Origin: Mycobacterium sp. SMC-2
GTDB taxonomy: Bacteria; Actinomycetota; Actinomycetes; Mycobacteriales; Mycobacteriaceae
Assembly: GCF_025263485.1 (NCBI RefSeq)
Contig: NZ_CP079863.1
Coordinates: 5,518,001-5,582,000, forward strand
Length of the DNA: 64,000 bases
Direction: 5' to 3'
A program made the position numbers and the translations under genes. Below the pieces are notes generated by a model, which saw nothing but the letters and a program-made list of their open reading frames with translations, searched no databases and was not told the DNA's origin. The first letter of the stretch is position 1. Each line of letters opens with the position of its first letter. Of this stretch, positions 41,454 through 50,053 are shown piece by piece.

Positions 41454-43067
41454 ATGTCGTGGGACATGCAAGTCGACGTAGTCGTGCTCGGCAGCGGAGG
41501 CGCCGGGCTTACCGCCGCGCTCGCCGCGGCCGCGTCCGGGGCCTCGGTGGAGGTTTTCGAGAAGGCGCCGACCGTCGGCGGGACCACCGCGGTGTCGGGC
41601 GGCGTCGTGTGGATCCCCGCCCACAACCGTTCGCCCGACGGGGAATTGACGCCCGCCGACGCGTTGCGATACCTGCGCGCGCAGTCCCTGGGGTCGATGG
41701 ACGACGAGTTGGTCGAAACATTCGTGCACACCGGTCCGGCGATGCTCGACTTCGTCGAGGCACACAGTGGCTTGCGCTTCGAGATCGCCACCGGCTTCCC
41801 CGATTACCGACCGGAGCTGCCGGGGGGACAGCCCGGCGGAGGCCGGTCGCTGAGCGCGGGGCCGTTCGACCTGAACCAGATTGGCGAGTGGGGCAATCGG
41901 ATCACCTCGTTTCCCGCCGATTGGTCCAACGTCGGTATCGATGCCGAAACGAGGGCTCGCCTGCACGTGACGGTCGACGAAGGCAGCGACCTGTGCGTCG
42001 CCGGCACCGCGCTGATCGCCGGGCTGCTCAAGGGACTGCTGGATGCCGGGGTGACGCCGCACACCAATGCGCGCGCCGAGCAACTGATCGCCGAGGACGG
42101 AGAGATCACGGGCGTCCGGGTTGCCCTGCCCGATCGGACCATCAGGGTTCGCGCCCGGCACGGCGTCATCCTGGGCACCGGGGGATTCGAATGGGATCCG
42201 GCTCTGGCACAAGCCTTTCTGCGCGGCCCGATGCACGGCGCCGTCTCCCCGCCGAACAACACCGGAGACGGGCTGCGGATGGCGATGACCCATGGCGCGG
42301 ACCTGGCCAACATGGGTGAGGCCTGGTGGGTACCGATCGTCCAAATCCCCGGGGACACCATCGACGGCAAGCCGCGCAGCCGCAGCGTGCGGCTGGAACG
42401 AACGCGGCCGCGGAGCATAATCGTCAACGCCGCCGGGCATCGCTTCGTCAACGAGGCGTGCGACTACAACTCGATGGCCGGCGCTTTCCACTACCTCGAT
42501 CCCCGCGGCGGGTACGTCAACGACCGGGGATGGATGGTGTTCGACTCAATTCACCTGCAGCGGTATGGATTTCTGGGCGTCGAACCCGGGCAGCCGGTTC
42601 CGGACTGGTTCTGTGAGTCGGCCAACCTCGCCGAGTTGGCCGAGAAGACCGGCATCGACGCGGACGGCTTGATCCGCACCATCGAGGCCTGGAACCGGCA
42701 CGTGGCCACCGGCACCGATCCCGACTTCGGCCGCGGCTCCAGCGCCTACGACGGTTATTGGGGCGACGACAGCGCGACCACACTCGCGGGCAAGACCCTC
42801 GGCCCGATCGACACCGCCCCTTACTACGCGGTGCCGGTGTGCATCGGCGCGATGGGCACCAAGGGCGGCCCGCGCACCGACCGCGACGGGCGTGTGCTGC
42901 ACGTCAACGGTGAGCCGATACCCGGCCTGTTCGCCGCGGGCAACGCGATGGCCGGAGTCACCGGGCGGGCGTACGGCGGTGCTGGCGGAACCATTGGTCC
43001 GGCAATGGTTTTCGGCTACCGCGCCGGTCATGCCGCAGCCACCGGGAAGTCCGTCGACCTGAGGTAA
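41454..43067 (+). CDS. FAD-dependent oxidoreductase, KstD-like (second copy)
   Basis: This 537-residue paralog of the flavoprotein at 35462 has VVLGSGGAGLTAALAAAASG, VGGTTAVSGGVVWIP, and the C-terminal PYYAVPVCIGAMGTKGGPRTDRDGRVL with GRAYGGAGGTIGPAMVFGY. The shared YY/GG-RTD/GGAGG signature places it in the KstD-like group. It follows the IclR gene by 14 nt. The two copies differ in length and in the substrate-domain sequence, so they probably act on different intermediates. Confidence 0.9.
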   Translation: MSWDMQVDVVVLGSGGAGLTAALAAAASGASVEVFEKAPTVGGTTAVSGGVVWIPAHNRSPDGELTPADALRYLRAQSLGSMDDELVETFVHTGPAMLDFVEAHSGLRFEIATGFPDYRPELPGGQPGGGRSLSAGPFDLNQIGEWGNRITSFPADWSNVGIDAETRARLHVTVDEGSDLCVAGTALIAGLLKGLLDAGVTPHTNARAEQLIAEDGEITGVRVALPDRTIRVRARHGVILGTGGFEWDPALAQAFLRGPMHGAVSPPNNTGDGLRMAMTHGADLANMGEAWWVPIVQIPGDTIDGKPRSRSVRLERTRPRSIIVNAAGHRFVNEACDYNSMAGAFHYLDPRGGYVNDRGWMVFDSIHLQRYGFLGVEPGQPVPDWFCESANLAELAEKTGIDADGLIRTIEAWNRHVATGTDPDFGRGSSAYDGYWGDDSATTLAGKTLGPIDTAPYYAVPVCIGAMGTKGGPRTDRDGRVLHVNGEPIPGLFAAGNAMAGVTGRAYGGAGGTIGPAMVFGYRAGHAAATGKSVDLR

Positions 43068-43148
43068 CCGGCTGTGGGCACGCCCCGAGTATGGCCCCTA
43101 CGCACCGCATTTGCCCAAATTTCGTCCGTAAGCCCCACACTCGGCGGC

Positions 43149-44426
43149 TTATCTCGCGATCGGCACCTCGACACAGATGTGGGTGCCCACCGGGGAGTCG
43201 AGGAAGAAGAACCTTCCCCCGGCGGCCTCCACCCGGGCCCGGTGCGACGCCAATCCGATGTGCCCCTCACCCAGGCGGCGCGCCACCGTCTCGTCGTTGA
43301 ATCCCACGCCGTCGTCGACGACGTGCAAGACGCACCTTCCATCCGTGATGCCGAGCCTGATCGAGGCGCTACGGGCCCGCGAATGTTGCACGACGTTGGA
43401 CAACAACTCGCGCACCACACCGAACACGACGGGATCGACGGCGGTGCGGATCGGGTAGTCGATGTCGGTGGAGATTTCGATGCCGGACCGCTGGGCGGTG
43501 AAGGTGACCAGCTGCTGGACCGCGGCCGCCAGGCCGACCTGTTCGAGAACGGCCGGATGCAGCTCGAAAGTCGCCTGCCGCAACCGCTCCGATGCCATCT
43601 GGAGACCGGCCAGCGCGCGGCTTACTCGGTCGTCGCCGGGCAGCGCCCCATCCAACTCGACGAGTTCTTGGCGCACGGCCAAGATGTCTTGCAGCGGCCC
43701 GTCGTGAATGGATTCCGAGATCCGCCGCTGTTCGACGTCGGACGCCGTCATCGTCTGAGCGAGCAGTTCTTCGCGCAGTGTGCTGAGTCCGGCCACCGAA
43801 CGGGCATGCCGCTCCTCGACGCGAACGGCCACAAATGCCGTGACACACAAGAATCCGTAGAGCAGGAACCGGAACGTGGCCTCGGTGAGGCCGATCGTCC
43901 CGACCATATCGGGGTCCTCGAGCACCGCGATCGCGAAACCCACCATCGAGAAGATCAGCACCGCCGCCGCTCGGCGCGACGAGACGTCGAGCCCTATCAG
44001 GATCGGCAGCGCCGTCATGATGAGCAGCGGATGGAGCCCGTTGGTCGACAATATTTGGAAGACCGTCAGCACGAAGACATCGATGACGGTGAACGCAAAC
44101 GGCTCCAGGCGGCCGACGTCGGCCAACAGTCCCCGCGCGAGCCACCGTCGGCTGTGTGAGAAAGCCAGCACCAGAGCAGAAAACGCCACCAAGGCGTACG
44201 CAACGATCAGCACAGTTTGCTGAGTCCACTCGGACCGGCGGGTGCCGCTGAGCATCGCGGCGACCATCAAGCCCACCACACCGATCCGCAGGACCGAAGC
44301 AAGCCGGTACGAACGCAGCTGGTGAAGCCTGCGCACCCGACCCAGTTCCACGTCACTGGCGACCGCCACGCGAACACAGTACTCATCCGCCACGCTTGCC
44401 TCCGGGTAAAACCTGCCGACGCGCAT
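43149..44426 (-). CDS. NarL-type sensor histidine kinase
   Basis: This kinase of up to 425 residues has about six membrane segments in the first half (roughly 43-62, 70-90, 112-128, 131-147, 152-170 and 185-202). A HisKA_3 dimerisation domain follows with the phospho-acceptor His241 (RRISESIHDGPLQ), then a HATPase domain with the N-box ELLSNVVQHSRA and G-box DDGVGFND. It pairs with the divergent response regulator. The sensed signal is unknown, since no large extracellular domain is present. The start is uncertain: ATG 44426 is the longest, and later GTG codons are possible. Confidence 0.9.
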   Translation of the reverse strand: MRVGRFYPEASVADEYCVRVAVASDVELGRVRRLHQLRSYRLASVLRIGVVGLMVAAMLSGTRRSEWTQQTVLIVAYALVAFSALVLAFSHSRRWLARGLLADVGRLEPFAFTVIDVFVLTVFQILSTNGLHPLLIMTALPILIGLDVSSRRAAAVLIFSMVGFAIAVLEDPDMVGTIGLTEATFRFLLYGFLCVTAFVAVRVEERHARSVAGLSTLREELLAQTMTASDVEQRRISESIHDGPLQDILAVRQELVELDGALPGDDRVSRALAGLQMASERLRQATFELHPAVLEQVGLAAAVQQLVTFTAQRSGIEISTDIDYPIRTAVDPVVFGVVRELLSNVVQHSRARSASIRLGITDGRCVLHVVDDGVGFNDETVARRLGEGHIGLASHRARVEAAGGRFFFLDSPVGTHICVEVPIAR

Positions 44427-44473
44427 CAGAGTTTCCCCAGATCGGGGTCGCTTTGCGGGCTACACTCATCGCC

Positions 44474-45127
44474 ATGGCCGGCCCAGCAGCGCCTGGAAAG
44501 GTACGGGTGGTTGTTGGCGACGATCACCCGCTCTTCCGTGAGGGCGTGGTCCGTGCGCTTTCGTCGAGCGGTTCGGTTGATGTCGTCGGCGAGGCCGACG
44601 ACGGCGCGGCGGCCCTGAAACTGATCAAGGAGCACCTGCCCGACGTCGCTCTGCTCGATTTCCGGATGCCCGGCATGGATGGTGGGCAGGTGGCTGCCGC
44701 GGTGCGGAGCCAGGAGTTGCCGACCCGGGTGCTGCTGATTTCCGCGCACGACGAGCCCGCCATCGTGTATCAGGCACTGCAGCAGGGCGCCGCCGGGTTC
44801 GTGCTGAAGGACTCGACGCGCAGCGAGATCGTCAAGGCCGTGCTCGACTGCGCGCAGGGCCGCGACGTGGTGGCGCCCGCGCTTGTCGGGGGCCTTACCG
44901 CAGAGATCCGTCACCGGGCCCAACCGACGGGCCCCGTGCTCAGCGCGCGAGAGCGTGAGGTGCTCAACCGGATCGCGCGTGGTCAAAGCATTCCGGTGAT
45001 CGCGACTGAGCTGTTCGTGGCCCCCTCGACGGTCAAGACGCACGTGCAACGCCTCTACGAGAAGCTCGGCGTCAGCGACCGCGCGGCGGCCGTTGCCGAG
45101 GCGATGCGACAAGGCCTGCTCAGCTAG
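44474..45127 (+). CDS. NarL/LuxR family response regulator
   Basis: This 217-residue regulator has an N-terminal receiver domain (VVVGDDHPLFREGV, phospho-acceptor Asp62 in LLDFRMPG, Lys in VLKDST). It has a C-terminal LuxR helix-turn-helix (SAREREVLNRIARGQSIPVIATELFVAPSTVKTHVQ in part). It is encoded head-to-head with the kinase, 47 nt apart, so the two likely share a promoter region and form a two-component system. The start at ATG 44474 begins MAGPAAPGKVRV; the upstream frame looks non-coding. Confidence 0.92.
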   Translation: MAGPAAPGKVRVVVGDDHPLFREGVVRALSSSGSVDVVGEADDGAAALKLIKEHLPDVALLDFRMPGMDGGQVAAAVRSQELPTRVLLISAHDEPAIVYQALQQGAAGFVLKDSTRSEIVKAVLDCAQGRDVVAPALVGGLTAEIRHRAQPTGPVLSAREREVLNRIARGQSIPVIATELFVAPSTVKTHVQRLYEKLGVSDRAAAVAEAMRQGLLS

Positions 45128-46034
45128 CTGCCGACCAGTGGTCCGGTTCGCTGGCCGACGCCGGATCCTCCGCCCGCAGCAGCGCGTTCGCGAATCTTCC
45201 GGCCTCGCCAACCAGGTGGCGAGCCCGTCGTTCCACCTCGTAGAGGTGACCGGCGCTGACGCCGTCGCGGGTCAGCTGCCGTCGCGCGTAGACCAGTGGG
45301 TCCACTCCCGCGGGGTGGTTGGTCCGGTAGGTAACCGCCTCCACCAGGGTGGGGCCACCACCGGCGCCGGCTCGTTGCACGGCTTCGGCGACCGAATTAC
45401 CCACCGCCGCAACGTCCTTGCCATCGACCGACAGCACGGGCAAGCCGTGCCGCTCGCGCGGGCCCCGGCGCACGCCGGACCCGTCGCGGATGTTTTCGAC
45501 GACGAACACCACTGGGAGCCGCCACGACAGCGCGATCTGCGCGGCCGATTTGAACTCGGCGGAGTTCACGGCGTCCTCCCCAATGATGCACAGCGTCGCC
45601 CTGCCTTCGCCGGCGACCTGCTGCCCATAGGCATCCCCGAGCGCGAACAAGATCGATTGCCGCACCGGGTTGGAGGTGGCGAAGATCTCCTTCCACTCCG
45701 TCGCGAACGGGCTCTCTTTCGCGACTCCGGCCGTAGCCCGGCCCGGAGAGGTCATCTCGGCGATGGCCGGGCCCAGCGGAAGGGCAAGGGCGACCTGCTG
45801 GGCGTGTTGGAAGTGGCGGATCGCGGTGCTCATGATGTCGCCCGACCGAAGCGCTGCGACGGTGCCGACGGCCACGGCCTCTTGCCCGAATGCGGCTTCC
45901 ATGGGTCCGTTGAGCAGACCGTCTATGCGCCGCTCTTCGAGCGCCATGTCAAGCAGTCGCAATACCCACATCTGGCGGTACAGCTCCAGCTGTGCACCGA
46001 CCTTCGCGGCCGACTGTGCAGGTGTGCGGGCCAT
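45120..46034 (-). CDS. E1-alpha-like (thiamine diphosphate dehydrogenase) protein with altered cofactor motif
   Basis: This 304-residue protein is similar to the alpha subunit of pyruvate/acetoin/branched-chain dehydrogenase E1: AFGQEAVAVGTVAALRSGD, then SAEFKSAAQIALSWRLPVVFVVEN. The thiamine-diphosphate motif GDG-X(26)-NN reads GED (152-154) and ENI (180-182), losing one of the magnesium ligand positions. No beta subunit, E2 or E3 gene is near. It may be non-catalytic or act in a different way. ATG 46034 is the chosen start. It converges with the response regulator gene, overlapping by 8 nt. Confidence 0.8.
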   Translation of the reverse strand: MARTPAQSAAKVGAQLELYRQMWVLRLLDMALEERRIDGLLNGPMEAAFGQEAVAVGTVAALRSGDIMSTAIRHFQHAQQVALALPLGPAIAEMTSPGRATAGVAKESPFATEWKEIFATSNPVRQSILFALGDAYGQQVAGEGRATLCIIGEDAVNSAEFKSAAQIALSWRLPVVFVVENIRDGSGVRRGPRERHGLPVLSVDGKDVAAVGNSVAEAVQRAGAGGGPTLVEAVTYRTNHPAGVDPLVYARRQLTRDGVSAGHLYEVERRARHLVGEAGRFANALLRAEDPASASEPDHWSAAS

Positions 46035-46167
46035 GTGTCGGTCTCCTAACTCTGTGCCGGGTCGTACACAGATCAACGTAGGGAGGCCGGCCCGATCCGG
46101 CCTCCGCCGATCGGTCCGCAAAGTAGATGAATCCCCATTCCCCCAATCGGGGGACAGCGGGCGCGGC

Positions 46168-47046
46168 TTAGTCCTGCTCGCGAGGGGTCGGTGACAGCAA
46201 CCGCTCGGCCGCCGAGTAGGGATCCTGGGTGCCGTCGACGACCGCCTCGGCGAGTTTGTCCAGGTCCGGCCGGCTGCGCAGCCGGGTTTGCGCCAGCGAC
46301 AGGATCTGGGCGCGGGCGCGGGCCAGTCGGCGGGCGCGGCTGTCGGCGCGGTGGTGATCCTCGATGGCGGCCATCAACTCCGCGATGCCCTCGCCGCGGG
46401 CGGCGATGAGGCTGACGATCGGCGCATCGGTCTCGGCGCGCAGGTCCCGCACGGTCTGTTCGGCACCGTCGCGGTCGGCCTTGTTGACGACCACGATGTC
46501 GGCGACTTCGAGCACCCCGGCCTTGGCGGCCTGAATCGCGTCACCCGCACCGGGATTGAGAATGACGACGGTGGGGTCGGCGACGGCGGCAATCTCGATC
46601 TCCGATTGGCCCACCCCCACGGTCTCCAGCAGGACCACGTGGTAACCGATCGCCCCCAGCAGCCGGATCGCCGCGGGGACGGCGGCGGCCAATCCCCCGA
46701 GGTGACCGCGGGTTGCCACCGACCTGATCAACACGTCGGAATCGTTGATATGCGCGGCCATTCGTATGCGATCGCCCAGCAGCGCGCCACCGCTGAACGG
46801 CGACGACGGGTCCACCGCCAGCACCGCCACCCGGAAATCCCGCTCGCGGTAGGCGCCGACGAGCGCGGCGATCGTGGTGGACTTGCCCGCACCCGGCGGC
46901 CCGGTGATGCCGATGACGCTCACCGGCGAGGGCTCGATACTGGCCAGCACCTCGTCGCGGCGCTCACCCTCGACCAGAGAAAGCAGCCGACCCGCCGCGC
47001 GCGGAGATCCGTTGCGCGCACCCGCAATCAAGTCGGCGATCTCCAT
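46168..47046 (-). CDS. meaB: MeaB/ArgK family GTPase, chaperone of B12-dependent acyl-CoA mutase
   Basis: This 292-residue G3E GTPase has the P-loop GPPGAGKST (residues 49-57), VAVLAVDPSSPFSGGALLGDR and LLETVGVGQSEIE, characteristic of MeaB/MMAA. These proteins load and protect coenzyme B12 in methylmalonyl-CoA-type mutases. The natural client in this window is the split mutase at 57548-59547, about 11 kb away. The gene begins directly after the thiolase stop (TAA then ATG), so the two are co-expressed. Together they lie under the operator at 48244. Confidence 0.93.
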   Translation of the reverse strand: MEIADLIAGARNGSPRAAGRLLSLVEGERRDEVLASIEPSPVSVIGITGPPGAGKSTTIAALVGAYRERDFRVAVLAVDPSSPFSGGALLGDRIRMAAHINDSDVLIRSVATRGHLGGLAAAVPAAIRLLGAIGYHVVLLETVGVGQSEIEIAAVADPTVVILNPGAGDAIQAAKAGVLEVADIVVVNKADRDGAEQTVRDLRAETDAPIVSLIAARGEGIAELMAAIEDHHRADSRARRLARARAQILSLAQTRLRSRPDLDKLAEAVVDGTQDPYSAAERLLSPTPREQD

Positions 47047-48186
47047 TTAGGGGGCTGGGACCTCGATGACCGTGGCGGACCCCATGCCGCCGCCCGCGCA
47101 CATGGCCGCGACCCCGATTCCGCCACCGCGTCGACGCAATTCGTGGACCAGCGTGACAAGCATCCGGGCGCCCGTCGCCGCCACCGGGTGGCCCAGCGAG
47201 CATCCGCTGCCGCTCACGTTGACCGTGTCCGGGTCGAGATCGAGCAGCTTGACGGTGGCCACGCACATCGCGGCGAAGGCCTCGTTGATTTCGAACAGGT
47301 TTACATTGGAGACCGAGATACCGGCGCGGGCAAGGGCTTTCGGGATCGCTTCCACCGGAGCCAACCCGGTGATCGCCGGGTCCAACCCGACGGACGCCCA
47401 GGACCGCACGGTGGCCAGTGCCGGCAGGCCGAGCCCGTCGCTCGCGATGGTCAGCACGGCCGCACCGTCGTTCGCGCCGCACGCGTTGCCGGCGGTGATG
47501 GAAAAGCCCTCGATCTCGGGATGCAGCGGCTTGAGTGCGGCCAGCTTCTCCATCGTGGTGTCGCGGCGCGGGTGTTCGTCGACCGCGAACAGTCCGTGCG
47601 GCGTCTCGATCGGGACGATCTCTTCTTTGAAGCGACCCTCGTCGATGGCGGCGATGGCGTTGCGGTGCGACCGCAGCGCCCACGCGTCCATCTCCTCGCG
47701 ACTCACGCCGGCTTTCACCGCGGCATTCCAGCCGACCGTGATTGACATGTCCATGTTCGGTGCCTCGGGGCTGTCCGGGTGGGTCGGCGGAAACCAGTCG
47801 ACCCAGTCGCCGTCCACCTGCATCCGGGACCGCGGGGACGTCGAGGCGGAGTTCACGCCACCGGCGATGACGAGCTGATCCATGCCGGCACGCACGCTTG
47901 CCGCCGCGGTCTGCACCGCCGCCTGTCCGGCCGCGCAGTGGCGGTTGTTGGCCAGGCCGGGCACCTGGGTCAGGCCGGCGGTGATGGCCGCGTGGCGCGC
48001 GATCACGCCGCCGCCATAAAGCCCCTCCCCCAGGATCACGTCGTCGACGAGGGCGGGATCGAGGTCCTTGGCCGCTTCGGAGACGACGTGGTGGGCGAGG
48101 TCGAAGGCGCTGGTGTCGCGCAGTGTGCCTTTTCGGGCGGTGCCAATGGGGGTGCGCAGGGCGGACACGATGACGGCTTCAGGCAC
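47047..48186 (-). CDS. Thiolase (acetyl-CoA C-acyltransferase)
   Basis: This 379-residue complete thiolase has the nucleophile motif NRHCAAGQAA, ITAGNACGANDGAA, FEINEAFAAM (family His/Asn region), SGSGCSLGHPVAATGAR and the last cysteine in MCAGGGMG. It cleaves 3-ketoacyl-CoA. ATG 48186 is the start; a GAGAAC-N3-ATTCTC palindrome lies 58 nt upstream. The gene is immediately followed by MeaB, which is an unusual pairing that links chain shortening with B12-mutase chemistry, for example entry of a propionyl- or branched acyl-CoA product. Confidence 0.93.
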   Translation of the reverse strand: MPEAVIVSALRTPIGTARKGTLRDTSAFDLAHHVVSEAAKDLDPALVDDVILGEGLYGGGVIARHAAITAGLTQVPGLANNRHCAAGQAAVQTAAASVRAGMDQLVIAGGVNSASTSPRSRMQVDGDWVDWFPPTHPDSPEAPNMDMSITVGWNAAVKAGVSREEMDAWALRSHRNAIAAIDEGRFKEEIVPIETPHGLFAVDEHPRRDTTMEKLAALKPLHPEIEGFSITAGNACGANDGAAVLTIASDGLGLPALATVRSWASVGLDPAITGLAPVEAIPKALARAGISVSNVNLFEINEAFAAMCVATVKLLDLDPDTVNVSGSGCSLGHPVAATGARMLVTLVHELRRRGGGIGVAAMCAGGGMGSATVIEVPAP

Positions 48187-48243
48187 GGGTTTTCTCCAGT
48201 TCGGCGAGCGCGTCGCGAGTGCTCGAGAGCCCCCGCAGCTTAT

Positions 48244-48270
48244 GAGAACACTATTCTCTCATTCTGAGAG
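48244..48270. promoter_or_regulatory. GAGAAC-N3-ATTCTC operator plus adjoining CTCTCA-N3-TGAGAG
   Basis: Positions 48244-48258 read GAGAACACTATTCTC, one mismatch from the perfect palindrome seen at 11821 and 53496. It abuts a second palindrome, CTCTCATTCTGAGAG (48256-48270). It lies 58 nt upstream of the thiolase-meaB pair, and about 110 nt before the divergent hydrolase gene at 48380. Confidence 0.65.
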
Positions 48271-48379
48271 TCAGCGTTGCAAGACAGGTCGATGCGCGAG
48301 CAGACGCAAAATCGCATATACCGGAATCGCAGGGTGCGACTTTCTGTCTGCTCGCCAATCCCAGGAGGCGTCGTCGGCA

Positions 48380-49237
48380 ATGGAGGGAATGGTCACGGTC
48401 CCGGGTGGCAACGTGTGGTTCAAGCGGGTCGGCGGCGGGCCGGGCGTTCCCCTCCTGGTGGTGCACGGCGGGCCCGGTTTACCCCATACCTACTTGCGCT
48501 CCCTGGAACGGTTGGCCGACGAACGCGAAGTCATCTACTGGGATCAACTCGGCTGCGGTAACTCCGAGCGCCCGCCGAACCGCGACCTGTGGACGATGCA
48601 ACGGTCGGTGGCCGAAATGGATGCCGTCGTAAAAGCTCTAAGCCTCAACCGTTTCCACATCTTCGGTAACTCGTGGGGCGGGATGTTGGCGCAACAGTAC
48701 GCGCTTGACGTGACCTCGCCTGCCGTCAGCCTCACCATCTCGAACAGCATCGCCTCCATACCGCAGTTCTCGAAGATGGTGGCCCGGCTCAAGGCCGAGC
48801 TCGACCCGGCAACGCAATCTGCCATCGACCGCCACGAAGCCGCCGGGACGACGTACACGGCCGAATACCAGGACGCGATCCGCACCTGGAACGAAACGTA
48901 CCTGTGCCGCGTACGGCCCTGGCCCCCCGAGCTTTTGCAGGCCTTCGCCGACATGGGAACCGACATCTTCGAGACGCTGTTCGGGCCGAGTGACTTCCAC
49001 ATCGTCGGGACGATCCGCGACTGGGATGTGTTCGACCGATTGCCGGAAATCAGCCTGCCCACCCTCGTTCTCGCGGGCAGGTTCGACGAATGCGTGCCCG
49101 AACACATGTGGGACATGCACCAGCGCATCGCCGGCTCGCGCTACGAGCTGTTCGAGTCCAGCGCTCACATGCCCTTCATCGAGGAGCCGCGCAAGTTCGA
49201 CTCAGTGATGCGTGACTTCCTGCGGTCACACGACTGA
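48380..49237 (+). CDS. Alpha/beta hydrolase, peptidase S33 (proline iminopeptidase-like)
   Basis: This 285-residue hydrolase has VVHGGPGLPHTYL (oxyanion motif HGGPG of the proline iminopeptidase group), YWDQLGCGNSE, the nucleophile elbow IFGNSWGGMLAQ and AGRFDECVP with the acid. A histidine near the end (SSAHMPFIEEP) completes the triad. The family also holds epoxide and lactone hydrolases, so peptide cleavage is not assured. ATG 48380 has AGGAGG 11 nt upstream; ATG 48389 is an alternative. It is divergent from the thiolase-meaB operon. Confidence 0.9.
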   Translation: MEGMVTVPGGNVWFKRVGGGPGVPLLVVHGGPGLPHTYLRSLERLADEREVIYWDQLGCGNSERPPNRDLWTMQRSVAEMDAVVKALSLNRFHIFGNSWGGMLAQQYALDVTSPAVSLTISNSIASIPQFSKMVARLKAELDPATQSAIDRHEAAGTTYTAEYQDAIRTWNETYLCRVRPWPPELLQAFADMGTDIFETLFGPSDFHIVGTIRDWDVFDRLPEISLPTLVLAGRFDECVPEHMWDMHQRIAGSRYELFESSAHMPFIEEPRKFDSVMRDFLRSHD

Positions 49238-49284
49238 CGGCGCCATGGCGAAGAATCGGGTGAAAAGTCGCCGTGGCGCGGACC

Positions 49285-50052
49285 TCAGTTCTTGCCCGCC
49301 GCCAGCTTGGAGACGATCGACCGGAAGTCGTCGGTCGTGAACGACTGGTGCTCGGCCGAGAGGGCGTAGTCCAAGCTGGCCAGGACCGCCCGCTCCAAAT
49401 GAATGTTGAGCACCCGCTTGGTGCTTTCCACCGCCTGCTGCGGCAGCTCCAGAATCTTTTTGGCGCAGGCGATTGCGTCCGCGACCGGGTCGGCGGACAC
49501 GTGGTTGGCCAGGCCGAGCTCCACGGCGCGCTGCGCGCTGATGCGGGTGCCCGTCAACGCGAACTCCTTGGCCAGCAGCAGGCTGATGTGCAACGGCCAG
49601 GTCAGCGGCCCGCCGTCGGCGGCCACCAACCCCACCTGCACGTGCGGGTCGGCGAGGTAGGCGTCTTCGGCGATGTAGACGATGTCGCTCAGCGCCACCA
49701 GGCTGCAGCCGAGCCCGACGGCGGGGCCATTGACCGCGGCCACCACGGGAATTCGGCAGCGCGCCATGCCCAGCACGATCTCGCGCCCGTCGCGGATGGT
49801 CTTGGCGCGCAGGTCCGCATCGGACGACAGCTCCTTGAGGTACGAGAAATCGCCGCCGGCCGAAAACGCCCTGCCGGCCCCGGTGATGACCGCCGCGCGG
49901 GCGGTGGGGTCATCGGTCAGTCGCTGCCACAGGCGCGCGAGGCCGACGTGCAGGTCGTCGTTGACCGAGTTGAGCGAATCGGGGCGGTTCAGGGTGATGA
50001 TCCGCAGCGGACCGTCGGCTCGGACGTCGATTTCGGCAGGCATGTCGTACAC
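49285..50052 (-). CDS. Enoyl-CoA hydratase/isomerase family protein
   Basis: This 255-residue crotonase-fold protein has LNRPDSLNSVND, the oxyanion segments GAGRAFSAGGDF and VNGPAVGLGCSLVALSD, and DPHVQVGLVAADGG, where the usual catalytic glutamates are replaced by other residues. It may be an isomerase, a dehalogenase-like or another crotonase enzyme rather than a simple hydratase. GTG 50052 or ATG 50043 may start it. It follows the FadE by 1 nt and is the last gene of the ligase-FadE-FadE-crotonase operon. Confidence 0.9.
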   Translation of the reverse strand: MYDMPAEIDVRADGPLRIITLNRPDSLNSVNDDLHVGLARLWQRLTDDPTARAAVITGAGRAFSAGGDFSYLKELSSDADLRAKTIRDGREIVLGMARCRIPVVAAVNGPAVGLGCSLVALSDIVYIAEDAYLADPHVQVGLVAADGGPLTWPLHISLLLAKEFALTGTRISAQRAVELGLANHVSADPVADAIACAKKILELPQQAVESTKRVLNIHLERAVLASLDYALSAEHQSFTTDDFRSIVSKLAAGKN

Positions 50053-50053
50053 G

